A stretch of DNA of 64,000 nt, taken from assembly GCA_963774745.1 (NCBI GenBank), contig CAVZGE010000011.1, forward strand, positions 124,001-188,000, written 5' to 3'. The notes beneath the pieces are model-generated. The model worked only from the letters and a program-made list of their open reading frames with translations, was not told the origin of the DNA and did not search any database. Positions 58,134 through 64,000 of the stretch are shown here, in pieces. The stretch is from Prado023 sp963774745 (lineage in GTDB: Bacteria > Actinomycetota > Actinomycetes > S36-B12 > CAIYMF01). The first letter of the stretch is position 1, and each line of letters opens with the position of its first letter. A program made the position numbers and the translations under genes.

Positions 58134-59359
58134 CGCGGGCCCTCCGGCTGGGGGCGGACCGCCGCCATTGCCAGCGCCAGGTTCCTGATGCCGTGGGCGA
58201 CCTCGTCAGGGCTGATGTTCAGCGGGGGGGCCAACCGGATGACATCCGGGGCAGCAGCATTGACCAGCACGCCGGCATCTCGGGCGGCGGCCTCGACCGC
58301 CTTGGCGATCGGGTCGGTGAGGACGATGCCCAGCAGCAGGCCCGCGCCGCGCACCTCGTCGACTCCCCCGACCAGCGTCAGCCCCTCCCGGAACTGCGCG
58401 CCCCGTTCGCGGGCATTGGTGAACAGGTCCTCGGCCACGATCGTGTCGAGCACCGCCAGCGCAGCGGCGGCGCTGATCGGGTTGCCGCCGAAGGTCGACC
58501 CGTGCGCTCCCGGGGTGAACTCGGGCGTGGTGGGGTGGCCGAGTCGGATCATCGCGCCGATCGGCAGGCCGCCGCCGAGGCCCTTGGCCAGCGTGACGAT
58601 GTCGGGGCGCATCCCCCGGTTCCCGGGCTCGGTGTGGGCCAGGAACCGGCCGGTTCGCCCGATCCCGGTCTGGACCTCGTCGAGGATGAGCAGCGCGCCC
58701 ACGCCGTCGGCGATCCGGCGGGCAGCAGCGAGGTAACCCTCGGGCGGGACCACCACCCCGGCCTCCCCCTGGATCGGCTCGAGGATGATCGCGGCGGTCC
58801 GCTCGTCCGCGGCGGCCCCCAGTGCGGCGACGTCGCCGTAGGGGACGAAGTCGACCTCCCCGGGCAGTGGCCGGAACGGGTCTGCCTTCGCGGGCTGGCC
58901 GGTGAGTGCCAGGGCCCCCATCGTGCGGCCGTGGAAGCCGTTGGTGGCGGCGATCATCCGCGGGCGGCCCGTCAGGCGGGCGAGCTTGAACGCAGCCTCG
59001 TTCGCCTCGGCCCCGGAGTTGCACAGGAACACCTGCGCCCCACCGCTCGGGTCCGCGATGAGGGCCAGCCGTTCGCAGAGCTCCAGGGCCGGCAGGGTGA
59101 TCGCCAGGTTGGACGTGTGGCCGAGCCGGCGGACCTGGGCACTGACCGCGGCGACGACCGCCGGGTGCGCGTGGCCCAGCGCATTCACCGCGATGCCACC
59201 GAGCAGGTCGAGGTACCGGCGCCCGGTGTCGTCCGTGACCCAGGAACCCTCGCCGGCGACGAGCGTGACCGGCGGCGTTCCGTAGTTGTCCTGCATCACG
59301 GCCTGCCAGCGCTCGGCCGGGGTGACGAGGTTGGCCGGCTGGGGCGGCCGGCCGGTCAC
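58130..59359 (-). CDS. argD: Acetylornithine aminotransferase
   Basis: This is 409 residues. The PLP Lys lies in T-L-A-K-G-L-G-G-G, with L-I-L-D-E-V-Q-T-G-I-G-R-T-G in front of it. It makes N-acetylornithine from the semialdehyde with glutamate as amino donor. It overlaps argB by four bases. Confidence 0.97.
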   Translation of the reverse strand: MTGRPPQPANLVTPAERWQAVMQDNYGTPPVTLVAGEGSWVTDDTGRRYLDLLGGIAVNALGHAHPAVVAAVSAQVRRLGHTSNLAITLPALELCERLALIADPSGGAQVFLCNSGAEANEAAFKLARLTGRPRMIAATNGFHGRTMGALALTGQPAKADPFRPLPGEVDFVPYGDVAALGAAADERTAAIILEPIQGEAGVVVPPEGYLAAARRIADGVGALLILDEVQTGIGRTGRFLAHTEPGNRGMRPDIVTLAKGLGGGLPIGAMIRLGHPTTPEFTPGAHGSTFGGNPISAAAALAVLDTIVAEDLFTNARERGAQFREGLTLVGGVDEVRGAGLLLGIVLTDPIAKAVEAAARDAGVLVNAAAPDVIRLAPPLNISPDEVAHGIRNLALAMAAVRPQPEGPR

Positions 59360-60276
59360 GAGGGAACCTCCTCGGCGGGCTCGTCGGGCAGCACCATGGT
59401 GCCGATGCCCTCGGTCGTGAAGACCTCGAGCAGCAGGCTGTGCGGCAGGCGTCCGTCGATCACGTGGGCGCGCTCGACCCCGCCGAGGACCGCGCGCAGG
59501 CAGGCCTCCATCTTCGGGGCCATCCCGGAGTCCAGCGTGGGCAGCAGGGTGGCGAGCTCAGCTGCCCGGATCTCGGCCACCAGCGAGTCGCGGTCCGGCC
59601 AGTCGGCGAACAGTCCCTCGACGTCGGTGAGCACCACCAGCTTCTGCGCCCCGAGGGCCACGGCCAGCGCCGAGGCGGCGGTGTCGGCGTTGACGTTGAG
59701 GACCTGGCCGTCGCCTGCGACCCCGATCGTGGAGATGACCGGGATGAACCCGTCGTCGAGCAGGCTCGTGACGAAGTCCGGACGGACCTCGGTCACGTCG
59801 CCGACCAGGCCGAGGTCGATCCGCTGGCCGTCGGCGGCCACGGTGCGCGCCTCGGCGGCGAACAGGTGCGCGTCCTCCCCGGAGATCCCCACAGCCAGGG
59901 GCCCGTGGGCGTTCACGAGGCCGACGAGCTCGCGCTGGACCTGGCCGGTGAGCACCATGCGCACGACCTCCATCACCTCGGGTGTCGTGACGCGCAGGCC
60001 GGACCGGAACTCGCTGACGATCCCCAGCCGCGACAGCATGGCGTTGATCTGCGGGCCGCCGCCGTGCACCACGACCGGACGCAGCCCAGCCAGGCGCAGG
60101 AAGACGACGTCCTCGGCGAAGGCGCGCTGCAGGTCGGGCGAGGTCATCGCGTTGCCGCCGTACTTGACCACGACAGTGGCGCCCTTGAACCGCTCCAGCC
60201 ACGGCAGCGCCTCGGCCAGCACCTCGGCCTTCGTCAGCGCGTCGGCGGTGGGCACCGCGCGGGACCTGGGGCTCAT
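59356..60276 (-). CDS. argB: Acetylglutamate kinase
   Basis: This is 306 residues. V-V-K-Y-G-G-N-A-M, V-V-V-H-G-G-G-P-Q-I and N-V-N-A-D-T-A-A are the family's ATP and substrate motifs. It phosphorylates N-acetylglutamate and is normally inhibited by arginine. The gap to argJ is 25 bases. Confidence 0.97.
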   Translation of the reverse strand: MSPRSRAVPTADALTKAEVLAEALPWLERFKGATVVVKYGGNAMTSPDLQRAFAEDVVFLRLAGLRPVVVHGGGPQINAMLSRLGIVSEFRSGLRVTTPEVMEVVRMVLTGQVQRELVGLVNAHGPLAVGISGEDAHLFAAEARTVAADGQRIDLGLVGDVTEVRPDFVTSLLDDGFIPVISTIGVAGDGQVLNVNADTAASALAVALGAQKLVVLTDVEGLFADWPDRDSLVAEIRAAELATLLPTLDSGMAPKMEACLRAVLGGVERAHVIDGRLPHSLLLEVFTTEGIGTMVLPDEPAEEVPS

Positions 60277-60301
60277 CGGGACTCCTCGGAGGCTGGTCGG
60301 A

Positions 60302-61522
60302 TCAGGTGGAGTAGGCGGAGTTCTCGTGGACGTACATGGCGGTCAGGTCGTTGGTCCACAGCGTCGCCCCGGCCTCGCCCGCGCGCAGGTCGATCGTGAT
60401 CGTCACCTCGCGGCCGGTCATGTCGACCTCCCCCCGGTCGCCGAACGCGGCGCCGTCGCGGCAGATCACCACGCCGTTGATCGCCACGTCGATGGCGTCG
60501 GGCTCGAAGGCGGCATCGGTGGTGCCGACCGCAGACAGGATGCGACCCCAGTTGGGGTCCTCGCCGTGGATCGCGCACTTGAGCAGGTTGCTGCGCGAGA
60601 CGGCGCGCGCAGCGGTCACCGCGTCGTCCTCGGTCGCGGCGTTCAGCACGTCGATCCGGATGTCCTTGGTCGCGCCCTCGGCGTCGCCGATGAGCTGGCG
60701 GGCCAGGGACGCGCACGCGGCGGTGACCGCCACCTGGAACTGCATCGGATCCGGGGTCACGCCACTGGCACCGGAGGCCAGCAGCAGCACGGTGTCGTTG
60801 GTCGACATGCAGCCGTCGGAGTCGATCCGGTCGAACGTCGTGCGGGTGGCCGCGCGCAGTGCCACGTCGAGGTCGTCGGCGTCGACCACGGCGTCGGTGG
60901 TGAGCACCACGAGCATCGTGGCCAGGCCGGGGGCGAGCATCCCCGCCCCCTTGGCCATGCCGCCGACGGTCCAGCCGTCCGCGTGGGCCGCTGTGGCCAG
61001 CTTGGGCACCGAGTCGGTGGTCATGATCGCGCGGGCGGCGGCTGGGCCCCCGTCGGCGGACAGCTCGGCGACGGAGGCGTCCACCCCGCCCAGGATCAGG
61101 TCCATCGGCAGTCGCTCGCCGATCAATCCGGTGGAGCAGACGGCCACCTCGATCGGGGCGACGCCGAGGCGCTCAGCGACATGCTCGGCAGTGCGGTGGG
61201 TGTCGGCGAAGCCCGCCGGCCCGGTGCACGCGTTGGCCCCGCCGGAGTTGAGCACCACGGCACGGAACCGGCCCTCGCGCACGCACTGCGCGGTCCAGAG
61301 GACGGGAGCCGCCTTGACCCGGTTCGAGGTGAACACCGCAGCGGCATCGTGCCGGGGGCCGTCGTTGACGATGAGGGCCAGGTCGGGGGCGCCGGAGGCC
61401 TTCAGGCCGGCGGCCAGTCCCGAGGCCCGGAAGCCCGCAGGTGCCGTGACGCCCGCGCACTCCGGCCCACCCACAGTGAAGGTGGAGAACCCTGCCAGCT
61501 CCTCGGGCACGTTCTCGGTCAT
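60302..61522 (-). CDS. argJ: Glutamate N-acetyltransferase ArgJ
   Basis: This is 406 residues. K-G-A-G-M-L-A-P-G-L-A-T-M-L holds the Ala-Thr autocleavage site whose Thr is the nucleophile. It moves the acetyl group from acetylornithine to glutamate (cyclic pathway). It overlaps argC by four bases. Confidence 0.97.
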   Translation of the reverse strand: MTENVPEELAGFSTFTVGGPECAGVTAPAGFRASGLAAGLKASGAPDLALIVNDGPRHDAAAVFTSNRVKAAPVLWTAQCVREGRFRAVVLNSGGANACTGPAGFADTHRTAEHVAERLGVAPIEVAVCSTGLIGERLPMDLILGGVDASVAELSADGGPAAARAIMTTDSVPKLATAAHADGWTVGGMAKGAGMLAPGLATMLVVLTTDAVVDADDLDVALRAATRTTFDRIDSDGCMSTNDTVLLLASGASGVTPDPMQFQVAVTAACASLARQLIGDAEGATKDIRIDVLNAATEDDAVTAARAVSRSNLLKCAIHGEDPNWGRILSAVGTTDAAFEPDAIDVAINGVVICRDGAAFGDRGEVDMTGREVTITIDLRAGEAGATLWTNDLTAMYVHENSAYST

Positions 61523-62554
61523 GGGGCGACTCCGTTCACGGGGAGGCCGAGGGCCTCGGGCAGGCCGAGGATCCGGTTGGCGTTCTGCAGGGCCTGGCCG
61601 GCGGCACCCTTGACGAGGTTGTCCTCGGCGGCGATCACCGTCGTGCGCCCTGAGTGCGGGTCGTGGGCGACCTGCAGGTGCACGCTGTTCGACCCGACGG
61701 TGGCGGCGGTGCTGGGCATCCGCCCGGCGGGCAGGACATGGACGAACGGCTCCGCGTCGTAGGCCGCGTGCAGGGCATCGCGCAGGGTCGCCTCGTCGAC
61801 TCCGGGCGCAGTTCGGGCGGTGCAGGTCGCGAGGATCCCGCGGGGCATCGGGGCCAGCGTGGGGGTGAACAGCATCGTGACCTGCTCCCCCGCGGCGCGG
61901 CTCAGGGCCTGCTCCATCTCGGGGGTGTGCTGGTGGATCCCGCCCACCTTGTACGGGCTCATCGAGCCCATGACCTCGCTGCCGAGCAGCGACTCGGTGG
62001 CCTTGCGCCCGGCACCGGAGGTGCCCGACGCGGCCACCACCACGATGTCCGCCGGCTCGACCAGTCCGGCAGCCAGCAGCGGGGCCAGTGACAGCGCGAC
62101 GGCCGTCGCGTAGCAGCCGGGGTTGGCCACGCGCGTTGACCTCGGCGAGGCGCTCGCGCTGCCCCGGCAGCTCGGGCAGGCCATAGGGCCACGCGCCAGC
62201 ATGCGGCGTGCTGCCGTAGTAGCGGTCCCAGGCACCGCCGTCGGCGAGGCGGAAGTCGGCGCCGAGATCCACGATCGGCAGGTCCGCCGGCAGGGCTGCG
62301 ACCAGCGCAGCGGACTCCCCGTGCGGCAGGGCCATCAGCACGAGGTCGGCCCGGGCGAGGGTGTCGGCGTCGGTCGGGACGAAGCTCTGGCCGGTCAACG
62401 ACACGAGCTGCGGATGGGTCGCGGTCACCGGATGGCCGGCGCGGTTCCCGGCGGCCATCGGACCGAGCCGAAGCTCGGGGTGCGCCAGCACCAGGCGCAG
62501 CAGCTCACCGCCGGCATACCCGGAGGCCCCAGCGATCGACACGATGAACGTCAC
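61519..62554 (-). CDS. argC: N-acetyl-gamma-glutamyl-phosphate reductase, frameshifted
   Basis: The N-terminal half (G-A-S-G-Y-A-G-G-E-L, the NADP loop) and the C-terminal half (V-A-N-P-G-C-Y with the catalytic Cys) lie in different frames. The join is at a CG repeat near 62130-62135, where two bases (one CG unit) look to be missing. The rest is intact, so this may be a sequence error. The GTG start at 62554 is only a few bases from the ARG box and -10, so the message is likely leaderless. Confidence 0.88.
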
Positions 62555-62562
62555 GGGCCGAG

Positions 62563-62580
62563 TATACGCATATACGGATA
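62563..62580. promoter_or_regulatory. ARG box upstream of argC
   Basis: TATACGCATATACGGATA, which matches the argG box at 15 of 18 bases. The minus-strand -10 TATACT lies inside it and the argC GTG follows after about eight bases, consistent with a leaderless mRNA under ArgR control. Confidence 0.75.
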
Positions 62581-62594
62581 CCCAGCCGGATCAG

Positions 62595-64000
62595 CTACTC
62601 CAGGGCCATCGGTGCGGGCTCCCCGAGCGCCTCGGCCGCACCCTCCTGGCGGGTGCGCAGCGGCACCTCCGGGATCAGGAACGCGACCAGGAACGCCACC
62701 ACCAGGAACGGGATCGCCGTGAGGAACACGTCGTGCAGGGCCAGCACGAACGCCTGCAGGACGGGCTCCTTGACCTCCGGGGGCAGGGCCTGGATGGCTC
62801 GGACATCGGCCAGCGAGCCACCGACACCGGCCGCTCCACCGGGAGCCCCCGCGAACGCCTGCTCGAGGTAGTGCGCCAGGCGCGTGCTCAGGACAGCCCC
62901 GAAGATCGCGGTGCCGAACGCGCCACCCATCGAGCGGAAGAACGTCACCGACGAGGTCGCGACGCCGAGGTCGCGGAAGGCGACGTCGTTCTGGACGGCG
63001 GTCACGACCGTCTGCATCGTGAAGCCCAGGCCGGCGCCGAGCAGGAAGGTGCTCAGGGCGAAGGAGCCATAGGAGGTGCCCACCGCGAGGCGGCTGAGCA
63101 TGACCATCGCACCGAGCGTGATGGCAGCACCGAGGATCGGGTAGACCTTGTAGCGGCCGTACTTGGTGACGAGCAGCCCCGAGCCGATGGACGTGATGAA
63201 GATGCCGACGACCATCGGCAGCAGCGCCAGTCCGGACTCCGTCGGCGAGTAGCCCTTGACGACCTGCAGGTAGAACGGCAGGTAGATGATCCCGCCGAAC
63301 ATCGCCATGCCCAGGATCGCTGCGAACACCACCGACCACCGGAACACCCGGCCCTTGAACAGGTGCATCGGGATGATCGGCTCCTCGGCGCGAAGCTCGA
63401 CGAACACGAACGCGACCGCCAGGAACAGCCCGCCGATGAGCAGGGCGAGGCTGACCGGATCGGTCCAGCCGTAGTCGGGCCCAGCCCACGACGTGTACAG
63501 CAGCAGCGAGGTGACCGAGCCGACGATGACTGTGGCGCCCAGGTAGTCGATCCGGTGGTCACGCCGGACCAGCGGCATGTGCAGCGCACGCGAGGTGACG
63601 AACAGGGCAGCGAGGCCGATCGGGATGTTCAGCCAGAAGATCCAGCGCCAGCCGGGGCCGTCGGTGAAGAACCCACCGAGCAACGGGCCGGCGACGCTCG
63701 AGATGCCGAACACGGCACCGAACATGCCCTGGTACTTGCCGCGCTCCCGCGGCGGGATGATGTCGCCGATGATCGCCAGCGACAGCGCCATGAGGCCGCC
63801 ACCGCCCAGGCCCTGCACGGCGCGCCCGCCGATGAGCATGCCCATGGAGGTGGAGGCACCGGCGATCACTGACCCGAGCAGGAAGATGATGATCGCCGCC
63901 TGGAACATGGGGCGCCGGCCGTAGAGGTCCGAGATCTTGCCCCACAGGGGGGTTGAGGCCGTCGAGGTCAGCAGGTACGCGGTGACCACCCACGACAGGT
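62595..64000 (-). CDS. DHA2-type MFS drug exporter, N-terminus cut by window edge
   Basis: At least 468 residues, open to the right edge. S-W-V-V-T-A-Y-L-L-T-S-T-A-S-T-P-L-W-G-K is the motif near helix 2, and G-R-R-P-M-F follows, so only about 50 N-terminal residues are missing. About 13 helices are seen, fitting the 14-helix EmrB/QacA group. It pumps drugs or metabolites with protons. Its stop is only 40 bases before argC, so the arg promoter lies in that gap. Confidence 0.9.
   Translation of the reverse strand, partial: LSWVVTAYLLTSTASTPLWGKISDLYGRRPMFQAAIIIFLLGSVIAGASTSMGMLIGGRAVQGLGGGGLMALSLAIIGDIIPPRERGKYQGMFGAVFGISSVAGPLLGGFFTDGPGWRWIFWLNIPIGLAALFVTSRALHMPLVRRDHRIDYLGATVIVGSVTSLLLYTSWAGPDYGWTDPVSLALLIGGLFLAVAFVFVELRAEEPIIPMHLFKGRVFRWSVVFAAILGMAMFGGIIYLPFYLQVVKGYSPTESGLALLPMVVGIFITSIGSGLLVTKYGRYKVYPILGAAITLGAMVMLSRLAVGTSYGSFALSTFLLGAGLGFTMQTVVTAVQNDVAFRDLGVATSSVTFFRSMGGAFGTAIFGAVLSTRLAHYLEQAFAGAPGGAAGVGGSLADVRAIQALPPEVKEPVLQAFVLALHDVFLTAIPFLVVAFLVAFLIPEVPLRTRQEGAAEALGEPAPMALE

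Noticed and set aside
58193..61762. Long plus-strand frame of 1189 codons
   Set aside because: It is antisense to argD, argB and argJ. The residues are Arg/Gly/His-rich with no family, as expected from GC-rich shadow frames.

Overview
This 64 kb window is GC-rich (about 70% by eye) and has clear actinobacterial (Actinomycetota) marks. It has an Lsr2-type nucleoid protein, TlyA, and the neighbourhood xerD-parA-scpA-scpB-rluB-aroH-tyrA-cmk-der. The block tyrS / TPR protein / HAD phosphatase / tlyA / nadK / recN / pyrG / NUDIX / ald is also typical of the phylum. The 23S gene is about 3.1 kb, as expected for the phylum. GTG and TTG starts, 4-bp stop/start overlaps and probably leaderless messages are common. 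The genus cannot be named from the sequence alone.

Layout. Positions 1-10.2 kb are accessory: secreted proteins and lipoproteins, an Lsr2 gene, a Fic protein, two RelE-type toxin-antitoxin pairs, a beta-lactamase-fold lipoprotein, and remnants of a tyrosine recombinase and an amidohydrolase. Positions 10.2-12.3 kb hold a protein resembling the sulfinate desulfinase DszB with the Cys/His/Arg active-site pattern in place, followed by a rhodanese and a small membrane protein. Positions 12.3-22.5 kb hold an envelope group (FUSC-like, peptidoglycan-binding lipoprotein, SHOCT protein, LURP-one-like protein), a MalT-like LuxR regulator, two small related proteins and two SulP anion transporters. A dyad operator (ACCCG-N3-CGGGT in a conserved frame) lies upstream of the desulfinase-like gene, upstream of the LURP-one gene, and in the divergent promoter between the regulator and the SulP operon. 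These units may therefore form one regulon. Positions 22.5-26.7 kb hold a decayed SDR gene, a TolB-like lipoprotein, tRNA-Pro(GGG) and a CoA-binding protein.

From 26.7 to 46.8 kb the DNA is core chromosome, mostly on the minus strand: translation/ribosome GTPase, nucleotide and aromatic amino acid synthesis, chromosome segregation (ParA, ScpA, ScpB, XerD), alanine dehydrogenase, CTP synthase, RecN, NAD kinase and TlyA. From 47.2 to 52.7 kb a complete rrn operon runs on the minus strand (16S-23S-5S, no spacer tRNA) with a promoter, an antitermination-type leader and a terminator. From 53 to 62.6 kb come tyrS and the arginine cluster argC-J-B-D-R-G-H, which lacks argF. Two matching ARG boxes cover the -10 regions of argC and argG. 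The window ends inside a DHA2-type MFS exporter.

Four genes or gene remnants carry 1-2 base frameshifts: an amidohydrolase remnant, the LURP-one gene, the HAD phosphatase and argC. Because argC and the HAD gene are otherwise intact, sequencing or assembly error is as likely as true decay.
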